Below are positions 43,401-55,029 of a stretch of DNA of 64,000 nt, one piece after another; position 1 is the stretch's first letter, and the number at the start of each line of letters is the position of its first letter. The stretch is taken from NCBI GenBank assembly GCA_029948255.1, contig JALIZF010001755.1, positions 186,001 through 250,000 of the forward strand. Reading direction: 5' to 3'. The notes below the pieces were generated by a model. The model was not told where the DNA came from. It saw only the letters and a program-made list of their open reading frames with translations, and made no database searches. The stretch is from Telmatactis stephensoni. Its lineage: Eukaryota; Cnidaria; Anthozoa; Actiniaria; Isophelliidae. The position numbers and the translations under genes are program-made.

Positions 43401-44246
43401 TTAATAACACATCCTTGCTTTTTTTGCCGTAGCGAAAAAGATGCATTTTCAAAAGTACCAGGCTGAATTGTAGCAAGAGACCATAATACTAAGAGAGCGA
43501 AACTCAGTATTGATGTCTGTGCGATGTTCGCGGCGACTAAGGCTATTTTTACTTATGTAACTTCGCCATCGCGCGCGCAAGGCATTTAAACAATATTAAT
43601 TCAAACGGTCCCTTCCGCGCGCACGCCAAAAAGCAAATTTTATTGGTTGAGGGCCTTGCGCGCGCGATGGCGAAGTTACTAAAAATAGCCTTAGTCGCCG
43701 CGAACATCGCACAGACATCAATACTGAGTTTCGCTCTCTTAGTATTATGGTCTCTTGATTGTAGTCTCCTTCGCAGCCGTTTTTAGTCACGCGAATCATT
43801 CGCGTAGCGTGACGATACTAAAAACGGCTGCGAAGAAGACTAGCTAAATTGATGTCCCTATATGAATAAGTTTGGGGAGGGGGAATGAAAATTATGTGGA
43901 CGTCTTAGCTTAAATAAAATTGCTTTAAGTTTGATTAATAGACGATTCATTTCAAAACTTCCATTTATAGTGTTCCTGCTCCCCCTAGGCCCTCCCCCGA
44001 GATTTTTGAAGTGCCACATTTCTAAATGTTGTAACTTTACTTTATCAAACTCTTTTCATTATCAGTTATACTCTCAATAAACTTACTTTCGTAGTAGACA
44101 GCAACTTTACTTTATCAATTGTTGTTATTATCAGTTTAAATCTCAGTTAACTTACTTTCACTGTAAATTGGTAACGTTTCAACTTGTGTTGATGCAACAA
44201 CCGGTATTGCCATAGTGACAACCACCAACAATGCCAAATAAACCAT
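40470..44246 (-). CDS. Secreted VWC-domain protein with Thr-rich tail (170 aa)
   Basis: Four exons on the minus strand: 44156-44246, 42777-42980, 41697-41741, 40470-40642 (513 bases), all with GT-AG borders and phase-1 introns. Residues 1-18 are a signal peptide (MVYLALLVVVTMAIPVVA). Exon 2 (residues 31-98) is one von Willebrand factor type C domain with exactly ten cysteines, including the CxxxCxC cluster and the diagnostic CCKTC at the end. Residues 99-170 are a Pro/Glu then Thr-rich low-complexity tail ending MWKIIET. VWC domains bind growth factors (BMP type) or matrix proteins. A small secreted extracellular protein is likely and a mucin-like tail is inferred. No membrane segment is seen. 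Exon 1 lies inside the giant inverted repeat and is duplicated at 63192-63282. Confidence 0.83.
41080..41690. repeat. Foldback MITE cluster in intron 3 of the VWC gene
   Basis: An element from about 41236 to 41687 has ends TTGGCATATTACGCGCGCTC and its near-complement (GAGCGCGTGTAATATACCAA). It contains a central hairpin in which gatgcacagaagacgtcaaa pairs with tttgacgtcatctgtgca. A diverged half copy precedes it (41080-41235). Same family as in the ApeC intron 5 elements. Confidence 0.75.
42000..42215. repeat. Foldback repeat in intron 2 of the VWC gene
   Basis: Left cgcaacggcgttgcgaaac and gttgctgg motifs pair with cgcaacgcattgcagcaac at the right, and acagtgtaac recurs in mirrored context. 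Non-coding. Confidence 0.5.
42975..43310. repeat. Imperfect tandem repeat of about 150 bases over the exon-2 acceptor
   Basis: Three successive units begin with GGTT(C)TG(T/C)AATAAAAC and contain gcgttca, cctcgtctg and a gctgtagagacctgtttg motif (starting near 42975, 43129 and 43266). On the minus strand each unit supplies a potential TTTTATTACAG-like acceptor. Only the first abuts the VWC exon. Confidence 0.7.
43474..43757. mobile_element. Foldback MITE B, left copy with target duplication
   Basis: Ends CAAGAGACCATAATACTAAG and the complement, arms of about 130 bases that differ by a 4-base insertion (ctta), loop with poly-purine/pyrimidine GCGC. Flanked by ATTGTAG on both sides (43467-43473, 43758-43764), a genuine 7-base target duplication. 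Its right arm is where the giant inverted repeat ends (43680). Confidence 0.88.
43762..43842. mobile_element. 81-bp TIR element (TAGTCTCCTTCGCAGCCGTT family)
   Basis: Two 26-base inverted ends with one mismatch around a small GCGAATCATTCGCG hairpin. Shares its terminus with the helicase-fragment element at 28121-28541. Mirrored at 63596-63676 and started again at 63969. Confidence 0.8.
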
Positions 44247-47200
44247 CTTTAATTCACTGTAAAACAATACATATGCCATATATGATCAAAAGGCCATACA
44301 GGGATACATATGACTGCATGAGTATCATTTCAATAGAAACTAAATGTTGTCAGCAAGTTATTGGTCACGTGATAGCTCAAGAGGAGTGGGTGTGCTGTCA
44401 GTTAATGACGTCACCAAGTCATTAATCACGTGGGTAACGTGGCAAGAAGTGGGCGTGTTATCATTTATCGTGTTATCAGGGTTGGGAAAAATACTATAAA
44501 ATTGTCTCTATGGACACCAATTGTTTCCCCGTGTTTTCTCTCATGGGGAATAAGATTCTTTGTTCAAGTTAAACATTCTTTAGTCAGATTAAAGTATTTC
44601 AAATAAATAAACAAACGTTTTTAATTCTCAAAGACTTGTATTATAGGAAAATATTAACGCGAATAACGAATAACGAAAGGAAAAAAAGAAAGAAAAAATA
44701 TAGAAATAACGAAAGAAAAAATGGCAAACGGAAAAAAATTGAAAGAAAATTTCGAAGAAAGATGTGCAAAGGAAAGGGACAAAGAAAAAAGAAAAACAGA
44801 AGAAAAACAGAAATAGAGAAAGCCGAATTAGAGCAAAGAGCAGCAGCCGCGGCAACAACAACACATAACAAAGATAAAAATGCACTAAAAAGACTAGATT
44901 AAAGTTTTAAAACAGCACGGATCTGGAAATAATCTTGCTCATTCATTATCAGTTCACATACTACCCAAAACGACTCTAAAATTCTAGCTTTTCCCTATTG
45001 GGCTTGTCAAAAGCTATAAACCAAAAAGGCTGCTCCATAGACCTGTTCGCGATTACAAAAGGTGTTGTCCCGTACTCGTCTGTTTGTATTCGTGTATTTT
45101 TAAATTTGTGTTTTGGAAAGAAGTCGAGAGTTTTTGGATTTCAAAAGTCTCTGCTTTGAATAACGCTTTTAAAAGTTTTAGTTTTCAAGTAAGACTGTTA
45201 TCGTTGATCGTCTGGACACCAAAAGGCTGTCCCGTTTTTGATAAAAATCATGAAATGCCTAGAAAGACAATCAATGCTTACCTTCTCACGAAAGAGATCT
45301 CTTGCCGGCTTTCGTATTGGAAAACTGTTTACTGAGAGCAATGACTCAAGTCTAGTGTACTTTATAGGTAATGATGCACTGACAGCAAATGATGAATGAA
45401 GATGTCATCACAACAATAGAAAAAATAGTTTAAATTTGAAAGATATATAAAAACGTTTCCTACGCAGCAACGGAACAGTCCTGCATGTTTTATATTTTCC
45501 AGTAATTTTGGTTTATCTTTATGATAACTTTACTAGCGAACAAAGAGGCTAAGCCCCAATACTGATTTGAAGATGTTTTTTTCCTTCAGACATCAAAAAT
45601 GCGAGGAAAGTACGATACGAAAGGAAAAGAATTGGAAAAGGACAGCAAAAAAGATATTCAAATAATCTGGCATCAAAATGGTTTTCATTGGCAATTTCTT
45701 GAGCTTAGTACTTTTAAGTACGTTTTCATCCAGTTAAACAAATTTTACATTTTGATATATCGCCATCCTTAAAAACAAGAGGTGCTCTCTTCAATTTGTG
45801 ATAGTAACTTAGTAATGTTGCAGGCTTGCTTTAATTGCGCTTGTTCGAGGGCCAAAAAAACACTTACTGTCAATTGCCAAGAGAATATTTGTTATATTTT
45901 GTCCGAAATTCAAATACTGAAACACAAGTAACTTTAGTCATTAATGTACTTCTCATTTGAATATAGCTTGTCTTTTCATTCGTTACATAAGTTGTACGTA
46001 CGAGCACAAATACATGTTGTACTTCACGGCAAATGTTCGCCATGGTTTAAGTTTTTTTGAGGGGTCTTGTTTTACCAAAGTTGATAGAACGAGATGCAGC
46101 TATGAAACTTAAAAAACCTTTTTGCTCACTTTTGTAACTGTGACCGTATGTACATAAAATTATGCCTACATGTATGCCTACAGACAATCAGCCATGCAAT
46201 GAAAACGTAAGAGTCTTGTCAGGCGCGGCAAGCATAATAAATACCGGAAGGTAAAACAAATATTGTACACGGTCAAAGCCCTTCTTAACCTTCATGTTTA
46301 CTCCTTTGTCAGTCCCTTTGAAGTTTGCCGAGTTTCCTAACCACTTTAGTTTTACATTCTTCTACTTTATTTCAATTTAATTTGTTCTTAAATTCAAATG
46401 AACCCAGGTTTTTATCAACAGCTACTTTCATTCCAGTTTGTGAATTACTAGTAATCGATAGCAACTATATATAGTCGGTCGATAACTGTGTGGGGCTCTT
46501 ACATTCAGTGAAAAGAGATTCATATCTCGTGATGAGATATGAACCTCCAAACGCTTTGTTACCTAGCAACTGTTGCCTAGTAACCATTTTTTATGTTTGG
46601 TGAGCGATACACTTAGCGTAGGTTTATCTAAAGCTTTCAGTTGTTGTTTTGGCGCGAAGAACACAGGCGCCTGCCCAAGTTATTACTGAGGACCTAATGA
46701 TTAAAATCATTGAAAAACAAACAACAAAACAACAGAAAATAAAGAAATAAAAAAAGGTTTTACTAAATTTAGAAAACATTGCTTCCGGTCTATTTGGTGT
46801 TATCATTTCATTCTCAGTCGAATACTAACGTTTTCAAAATGAACTCAGTTTTAATATAAAACTATTAGTTTTTTGGCGTTTGTTGGGAGCCAATTTAAGG
46901 AAAAAAGGATGAACAATAAGGAAATGAGAAAGGGAGAATGGAAGCAAGAAGGGAATTGAAAAATGAAGAAAATAAAGGTATTGCAAAAATGTGATATATG
47001 CAGCAAACAAAAGAATTAAGTGAGAAGAGCAAAATTGATCAACTAAGTTCAGGGAGAACGCAAAATATTGTAGCATTTTCTAACTTTCCATGATTTGAAA
47101 ACGAGTAAAAAGCTCAAACTGACCATGCCAAAGGTCAAACGTTTTTTCAAAATACAAAATTCTTGTTCTTCGTTGTTTATTATAATCAGATACGATCTTT

Positions 47201-48295
47201 CTACTAGCATCGATTGATGTGGTCATTCAGTGGGGTACAAGCCTCAATAGTTGCTTAGTAACTGAAAACATCCGTGTAATGTGTTAAATTGATCGTCAAA
47301 AACACATTGCATCACTCTAGAATTCTTTAATTCAATTAATCAATAATTATTACAGGGCTGGTGGGCAGATATAATTATTCATTAGTATATGGAAAGTTGT
47401 CATGACGTAAAAAATATTTCAACATTTAAAATATCAAATATTTTTTCTCGAATAGTTTTTTTTAAGTTTCTTGATTCTGCTCTTCGAGTGTAAGATAAAC
47501 AGAAAATATTCTCACAACCAAACTTTTAAGTTGTGTAACTGTCAGAGCGTTGCTATGGGCCAAAATTCTGTTCTTGCAGTATACTCCGACGTGGGTGGGG
47601 TGGGATATTAGGGTGACGCCTTGAAGCTAAACGATGGACGCAAAACAACAACAACAACAACAACAAAACAAATGTGGCTAAAACAAACCCAAAAAGACTG
47701 TCTGTCCATAAAGCAACTATTAAAAACGAAAAGGCCTCATCGTTTTTTCCCTCATGATAAAGATAATATAGAAGTAGACAGAAAGGCTACTAGCCCCAAA
47801 AGGTTTTGCTGAAATTCCCTACACAAAAAATAAAGGCATCCTCTCAGGACATCATGTCCTAAAAATAGTCAGATTTCAAAAATTCCATACCACAGAAAGG
47901 CTTCTGGAAATATATTACATTATAAATAAGAAAAAATGAGAAAAAATGAGAAAAAATGAAAAAATCGAAATTTAGAGAGAAGAGAAAACGTTTTTATCAG
48001 GTATACAAAAGGAAAAGACAGACAAAAGTGGCGAGATCCCATACTAGTATATCCCCCCTCAGGAAAATTCTGACCAGGAAATAAAATTATTTTAAAGATT
48101 TTCTTCTCAACATGACTGAAAACAAAAAGGTGTTTTAATGTCAACATGAATGAAAAGGTAATAGAGTGTAATGGAGTGGTTTTGGTCAACACTTGAAAAC
48201 CAAGTGGGCTAATATTAGTTTTAATTCCAACCTTTTTGTTTTGTTTCACCTTGACAACTGCATACACTAAGTAGCTGCCTTAAGGGGTTAAGTAA

Positions 48296-48455
48296 AATTG
48301 AAGGGTTCTCTGTGAAAACGGCCTAAGTGACTTTTTTGAAGAATTTTGTTCAATGGTCTAAAATGATATAATTAACTTTCCTTTGCTAAAAAAATCAATC
48401 TCTCGACATCCATCAAAAAGTCACTTAGGTCGTTTTCACAGGGAACCCTTCAATT
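48296..48455. repeat. Foldback MITE (mirror 58983-59142)
   Basis: AATTGAAGGGTTC arm continuing through gtgaaaacggcctaagtgac pairs with its complement ending GAACCCTTCAATT. 160 bases with an AT-rich loop. Confidence 0.8.
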
Positions 48456-49404
48456 ACTCTAGTGGCAGATACACAAACCAAATCAATTCAAAGAAGGGCT
48501 ACAGGTTGCTATCAATAGACATCATACCCTGTCCCATGGGAAATTTCTATCAGTTGAATTACAAGATTTCAAAAGAATTCTTTCTGGTTGAAAGTTCATG
48601 GGGGCCATTTTGCCCCCAGTCTAGTTAATGCAGATAATGAAATTCATAGCCTTTTAAAGGGGGACTAGAATCAAAATTGTTCAATATCTAATTAAGCTTG
48701 AACTTCATTGAAACTAAACTGAAAGACTCTCAAAGAGGCCATTGATAACTAGATAGTTTGTTTTCTGAAAATTCTTATGGGAAGTATTAGATTTTTATGA
48801 ATCTTTTTAGGCGTCAGTGACATCATACACTCAACCCAAGCAATCAGCTCCATACATTTTGATGCTAGTCCCCCTTTAACAGCTGATTTGTAGCAACCTA
48901 TTATTAGTATACATTGCCTAGCTACTATTTCATGAGTCAAATCACTTTAACCTGATACAAATTATGTAACTTATGATGGACTTTTCATTAAAAAAATTGT
49001 TACAATAATATAATTAGAGACATTATAATTGCTTAGCACCAGGCAATTTCATGTACATTAACTTTATTCTGAGAGCTGTAGGTTAATGGGTTTTCTCGTT
49101 GATTACTTGATAATGGTGTTAGGATGACGCCGAAATGTCGTAATAATTAGTGTCGCTTATTTTCGCTGTTCTGTGATTGTGCTTATGTTTATGCTATTTA
49201 TATGTACAGGGACTTAGAAATTGATTTGATAACCCTTAATTTAACTCAGAAGTCATTTGTATTGTCATTAGTGTATAAGTAAAACTCATTCAACATTTTG
49301 TTGAGTAACAATAAATTATTACTTTGCAATTTTTAGGAGTAACACACATTCCATCAAACAAGCACATGAACAAAAATGTCAATAACCAGCTTAGGTCAAA
49401 CATG

Positions 49405-49531
49405 GGGCATCCCTGGGTCTAACCAAGGAATCCCTGGGAATCTGTTCTATTTTTACAAGATTGGGTGTTACAGATTCCCCAAGTAAAATAGAACAGATTC
49501 CCAGGTTAGACCCAGGAAAACCCCAAATTGG
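49405..49531. repeat. Hairpin repeat (mirror 57907-58033)
   Basis: gggaatctgttctattttt pairs with aaaatagaacagattccc, and ctgggtctaac is mirrored by gttagacccag outside it. Confidence 0.75.
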
Positions 49532-50082
49532 GATTTGACATGTTTCTCCTGTGAAAATGGTCAGCTAAAGATGGAAAGAACTGACCTAGTAGAAGACCAC
49601 CTTCCAAACACATTTGTGTTCAAAGTGTATAGAGTTCTACAATTATATTTATGTTTGGTTTGAGTAGTGAGTTCTGGGGCTGTAGCTTTTCACATTCCTT
49701 GTTTAATTTCTGAGAATTTTGTTTATTTTTTCTGTTGTTTTAATTCTTCCTCTATTCTAAGACACCTGTGAAACAAATAACAAACATGATTATTGAGAAT
49801 TGCAATCTCACGACTGTAGCCTATGCACATAAATTGAAGGGATCAGAAGAAGAACAGCACAAGTGATCTTCCTCTCTGTGTGAAAAGTCTGTTTTATTCC
49901 ATATTATCATATAATTATTTATAAAATACCTATATTTCTTAAGTTCGAAAACTTGTTCTTTTCACTAGTGAAAATAACATGTTCTTTTCACTAGTGAAAA
50001 GATTGTTACCATGGTTAATTGAGCGCAATTACTCTAAAGATAGTTTGTTGTCTCTTGATTTGATAATTATATGATAAATAGA

Positions 50083-50220
50083 ATATTACATGTTTGCTTG
50101 GAGATACGGTTTTATCTTCTCTTGTTGAAAAGATCTCTCACTCATTTGCTGCGCTCACTCGTGAGAGATCTTTTCAACACTCGAAGATAAAATCCGTATC
50201 TCCGCACGCCCATGTAATAT
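50083..50220. repeat. Foldback MITE (mirror 57218-57355)
   Basis: ATATTACATG...GGAGATACGG and gttgaaaagatctctcactc arms pair with the complementary right half ending CATGTAATAT. Confidence 0.85.
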
Positions 50221-50343
50221 CCTCTGTATTATTAATTCCAAAGGAGAATTCAGCACATAATCAGGTATAACTCACTCTGTTCTTGGATGGATACCTTCAA
50301 GCACATTTTTATACATTATTTGTGGAAAAAACATTTAACCATC

Positions 50344-52408
50344 CTAACCTTCTAGAAATGCAATCTCTTCTTTTTCATCAACAGTCGCATCTGGAAGATC
50401 AAATAATTCAGCATTGAATATAAGTGATTGTAGTGTCCAAAAAACATCAGAACAAATATTAATCTAAACAAAGGAAAAACAACAACAACAACAACAACAA
50501 AACAAAACAAAAAAAAAAAACAACAAAACAAAACAAAAAAAATACAACCCCAAGATATTGGGAAAGTTTTTCTCTAGAATAAGAGGTGGAATGAGCTTTT
50601 ATCAGGTATTTTTAAATTCGTAAAACAGAAAAAGAATTACCATAGCTGGAAAGGACATGTTAAAATTAGAACAAGACAGCAAAGTTTGAAGGAATTAAAT
50701 CCAAAACTTGCGAGAATATGAATTTTTGAAAAGTGTGAATTTGTTAGAAAACCTTTGCTGGTAGGCATCTCTTGCCTACCTGCAAACGTTTTCATACAAA
50801 ATTTTGACTTTGGAAAATTCATATCTTTGTGAGTTTGAAAGTTACTTCACTCAAACTTCACAGTCTTACCAATTTTGAAGTGCTCTTTCCAGCTATGGAA
50901 ATTATATTTCTGTACTGTGACTTTTGGAATTACATTCAGATAAAAACTCATTATATATTCCCTTATTTGACAGGAAAATTATGCATCCTTTTTAATAGGG
51001 GACTCACAAACATTACACTAACTGTTCTTGAATTGAAAAATGGTTCTATGTGGCTAGCAACAGACCTGAGACACTTGAGGTTATATGACATTTTAGTCTT
51101 TTTTATACCAACCTAAATCTCTTTTTTGTATAGTTTTTCTTTTTCCTTGAACTGTTCTTTTATATGCCTCTTTAGCAAAATATTCTACAAATAATTCCTG
51201 TAAAAAATAAAGGTTTTTAATACCAAAGTTTATTATATTCCCTTGTTGATATGCATGCTCGGATTGGCTGAAAGCTGTGCTTTATCAGAAAATGGAGCAC
51301 AGTTTTGATATCAGCAGCATAAGCTCGATGGTGCACGCGCACCTTTTGAATTTTTATATGGAGAAAATCGAACTTTTTTCCCTTGAATATTAACATAAAA
51401 TTATATAATAGAACAAATAGAACATCTTTTTCTGTGCTCCATTTATTAATACAGCACTTAGGAAGTGCCGAGAGCATCTGAATGGAGCACGGAAAAAGCT
51501 GTTCTATTTGTTAAATAAAAAAGAACCACAGAATTGCTGGCTTTCAATTGACGTCACGGCGGCCAACTTGGTTGAACTTCAACAAAAGATTGCTCATTAG
51601 TGTCTCTTGTTCGTTCAACCAACATGGCTGCCACTCTTTTATATTTTGACTCTCAAGGGAATGATTGAAAACCAGCAATTGAAGTTCTATGACATGATGT
51701 GTTGATGAATTCAGTCTGCAGTTTAATATTTTACCCTATTTCCAATATAGTAACAAATAGATTCAATTACAATAAATTTGCAAATATAAAATCAAATAAA
51801 CTATTTAAAAACATTAGAGGGTACAGAGTAACTTCATATAAGAACACAGGAGGCCCAAGCCCACTACGAGGGGCTGATATTATAAAGCTCTGTATGGGAG
51901 TTTAGGCATCGCTCTATAACTCAGTAAATAATAAAGCAAATAAACTCTAACGTTTATACAGTGCTGCTTGTGTTATTGGTGTTCTCTGGTAGCGATTTCA
52001 GGCCATTTTGACGATTTTTAGCTGAACTCTCTCTCCACTACTAAGAAGTATTTTTTAATATTATACCATTCTATAATATATTATCTCATTCTATATGTGC
52101 ATTATCATGGGGGTTCCAATGCACATAAACAATACATGTGCTTGGCCAAAATGCTAGAGTTGATGATAGTTAGTGCTATATTTTTCCACGATAAACTGGA
52201 ACCAACAAATTTGTACCAAGCAAACAACCTTACTTACTGTGGCTCTTGTTAACAAAAACACCGATTCCTTGTTTGCTAAATGCAGATCTGGATCTAGCTT
52301 CATCATATTTCTTACTCTAGTTTGTGGAAAATGCGTTAGTTTGGATGGTCTTTCTTCTTCTTGAGTCAATCCAGCCGAATCTTCATTTTGAGTGCTTTCG
52401 TCCTCCAT
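50344..52408 (-). CDS. POLE4: DNA polymerase epsilon subunit 4-like histone-fold protein, left copy
   Basis: Mirror copy of the gene at 55030-57094, with exons 52238-52408, 51113-51197 and 50344-50390 on the minus strand. Identical product of 100 residues. Its start faces the palindrome apex, so the two copies are divergent, with 2.6 kb between the start codons. Whether both exist in the genome depends on whether the inverted repeat is real. Confidence 0.85.
51531..51682. repeat. Foldback MITE in POLE4 intron 1 (mirror 55756-55907)
   Basis: gaattgctggctttcaattg is mirrored by ttgaaaaccagcaattgaag, with GGCGGCC and catggctgcc motifs inside. Intact in both arms. It lies upstream (51531-51682) of exon 2 on the gene's strand. 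Confidence 0.6.
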
Positions 52409-52419
52409 CTTGGAAATAT

Positions 52420-52427
52420 GGCGGGAA
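52420..52427 (-). promoter_or_regulatory. E2F-type site upstream of POLE4, left copy
   Basis: GGCGGGAA, mirror of 55011-55018. Confidence 0.45.
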
Positions 52428-52694
52428 CTGTCTCTCCCCAGGTCACAACGTCTGCTTAGTACAAAGGAAGACCAAGATCATGACGGCATTAAAACATAGA
52501 TGAACATAAAAATATTAAAAAAATTTAACGTTTTGTTAATGTTCTTTAATTAGCTCTTTCCTCTGTTTATTTATGAACTCATTCTTACGGCTTCTGGAAT
52601 TTGATTGGTTCTCTTTTTCCCAAAGGGTTTGGAACAGTCCTATTAGCATCACAATGAAACTTCGCCGAATAGACTACCCCAATTAGACATTAAA

Positions 52695-53020
52695 ATTATT
52701 AAGTGTCTAGGTAGCGCAGCGGTCTAAGGTGATATCTAAAGGTATGGATTAGGGTCCGGATATCGTCTCCCTCCCTGGCCTTCGGGCTAAGACAACTGTA
52801 ATATGTAGCACCGGGATAGCGTGGATGGGGCCGAAATCTTCATCCGTAACGTAAGTCGATTCGATGTCTCAGCTTCATAGAATGTCTCGGGAGAATCGTC
52901 CCAAGATGTAATTTTTAGCTTTTTCCTGTTTTTTTAATTATCTAGTTATTGTTCACTCCCTTTCCGGGGGGTCCGATTTAAGGGTTACCGATTCGATCCC
53001 TGTGTAGGTCGGAATATTTT
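52695..53020 (+). repeat. Possible tRNA-derived SINE (mirror 54418-54743)
   Basis: GGTAGCGCAGCGGTCTAAGG resembles a tRNA-Leu/Ser D arm (A box). Some 280 bases on, ACCGATTCGATCCC resembles a B box. The spacing is too long for one tRNA, so this may be two fragments. Low confidence. Confidence 0.3.
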
Positions 53021-53364
53021 TCTTTTTTTCCCCTTTTTTCCCTTCCTTTTTACTCTCTTTTTCCTTTTTCAGTTTCTTAATACTTAGATTTTAGCTTTTC
53101 TGCCATTTTTGAGTATTTTTAATTTTTTGCAATAAATATTAAATTGTATCATTATTAATTTATGCAAATTTTGTATGTTCTATTTATTTCTTGAATATGT
53201 GACCGATTTTTACTTGACTGGTTTTGTATGGTAAACGTCCTCATATTCCTGCCAATATATTTCCCCTGTCAATTTAAACTCTTTTGAGTAAAAGGTACAT
53301 TTTGTCTTTTGCTTATCGAGCCCCACCTTGTTCTATATGTAGAAATGCCTGTGGATTCTTATGG

Positions 53365-54073
53365 TAGACTAGGCGCATTTTCGAAAAATCAGACACCTGG
53401 AGGCATTTTGGGGTAGAGGCTGGTAACATAACTATTCTAAACTGATTTTTCATGCTGAATGCGAATATGACTGTTACCAAGACGTATTCTGCAATCTTAT
53501 ACGTGTACTGATGACGTATTTTGTGACTAATTGCTACAGTCATTTCATACTAACGGCTTTTTCATGGGATTCCAAAAGTTCCCAAACTTAAAAACAGTGA
53601 CCATAGCTGGAAAGAGCACATCAAAATCAGTAAAAGTGTGAAGTTTGAAGGATATCAGTTGAAAAATCAAGCTAGGAGATACGAATTTTCAAAAAACGAA
53701 ATTTTGTATGAAAACACTTACAGCTATGCAAGAGATACCAACAAATTTCGATTTTGGAAAATTCGTATCTCCTTGATTTTTCAACTTATATCCTTCAAAC
53801 TTCACAGTTTTACTGATTTTGATATGCTCTTTCCAGCTATGGTCATTGTTATTAAGTTTGGGAACTTTTGGAATTCCATGAAAAAGCCGTTAGTATGAAA
53901 TGACTGTAGCAATTCACAAAATACGTCATTTACACGTATAAGATTGCAGAATACGTCTTGGTAACAGTCATATTCGCATTCAGCATGAAAAATCAGTTTA
54001 GAATAGTTATGTTACCAGCCTCTACCCCAAAATGCCTCCAGGTGTCTGATTTTTCGAAAATGCGCCTAGTCTA
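53365..54073. mobile_element. Foldback MITE A at the palindrome apex
   Basis: Ends TAGACTAGGCGC and GCGCCTAGTCTA, family of 35113-35521, with an internal part related to 50600-50890. Its outermost 143 bases belong to the perfect arms (to 53507 and from 53931). The central 423 bases form only imperfect arms with several 1- to 4-base differences and an unpaired centre near 53700-53745. Flanks ccataag/cttatgg are mirrored, with no target duplication. Confidence 0.9.
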
Positions 54074-55010
54074 CCATAAGAATCCACAGGCATTTCTACA
54101 TATAGAACAAGGTGGGGCTCGATAAGCAAAAGACAAAATGTACCTTTTACTCAAAAGAGTTTAAATTGACAGGGGAAATATATTGGCAGGAATATGAGGA
54201 CGTTTACCATACAAAACCAGTCAAGTAAAAATCGGTCACATATTCAAGAAATAAATAGAACATACAAAATTTGCATAAATTAATAATGATACAATTTAAT
54301 ATTTATTGCAAAAAATTAAAAATACTCAAAAATGGCAGAAAAGCTAAAATCTAAGTATTAAGAAACTGAAAAAGGAAAAAGAGAGTAAAAAGGAAGGGAA
54401 AAAAGGGGAAAAAAAGAAAAATATTCCGACCTACACAGGGATCGAATCGGTAACCCTTAAATCGGACCCCCCGGAAAGGGAGTGAACAATAACTAGATAA
54501 TTAAAAAAACAGGAAAAAGCTAAAAATTACATCTTGGGACGATTCTCCCGAGACATTCTATGAAGCTGAGACATCGAATCGACTTACGTTACGGATGAAG
54601 ATTTCGGCCCCATCCACGCTATCCCGGTGCTACATATTACAGTTGTCTTAGCCCGAAGGCCAGGGAGGGAGACGATATCCGGACCCTAATCCATACCTTT
54701 AGATATCACCTTAGACCGCTGCGCTACCTAGACACTTAATAATTTTAATGTCTAATTGGGGTAGTCTATTCGGCGAAGTTTCATTGTGATGCTAATAGGA
54801 CTGTTCCAAACCCTTTGGGAAAAAGAGAACCAATCAAATTCCAGAAGCCGTAAGAATGAGTTCATAAATAAACAGAGGAAAGAGCTAATTAAAGAACATT
54901 AACAAAACGTTAAATTTTTTTAATATTTTTATGTTCATCTATGTTTTAATGCCGTCATGATCTTGGTCTTCCTTTGTACTAAGCAGACGTTGTGACCTGG
55001 GGAGAGACAG

Positions 55011-55018
55011 TTCCCGCC
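55011..55018 (+). promoter_or_regulatory. E2F-type site upstream of POLE4
   Basis: TTCCCGCC (GGCGGGAA on the other strand) lies 11 bases before the POLE4 start codon. E2F sites of this form are typical of S-phase DNA-replication genes, which fits the product. A single 8-base match, so functional use is inference. Confidence 0.5.
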
Positions 55019-55029
55019 ATATTTCCAAG

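Larger units (their letters stand above)
44247..50343. other. Non-coding stretch of the left arm (mirror 57095-63191)
   Basis: No gene recognised. A Lys/Arg-rich frame at 44636-44902 is A-rich low complexity. Visible structures are a gttacctagcaactgttgcctagtaac hairpin (46558-46585), MITEs at 48296-48455, 49405-49531 and 50083-50220, and AAC/ACA microsatellite runs near 47645. Confidence 0.55.
43680..53507. repeat. Giant inverted repeat, left arm (9,828 bp)
   Basis: Every position x here pairs with 107438 minus x in the right arm. I checked this at both ends, at the POLE4 and VWC exons and at several MITEs, and identical translated frames recur throughout. The arm ends at 53507 inside the apex MITE and at 43680 inside MITE B. 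Confidence 0.97.

Noticed and set aside
44636..44902. Lys/Arg-rich frame (and mirror at 62536-62802)
   Set aside because: A-rich low complexity, also open antisense, with no recognisable domain or splice context.
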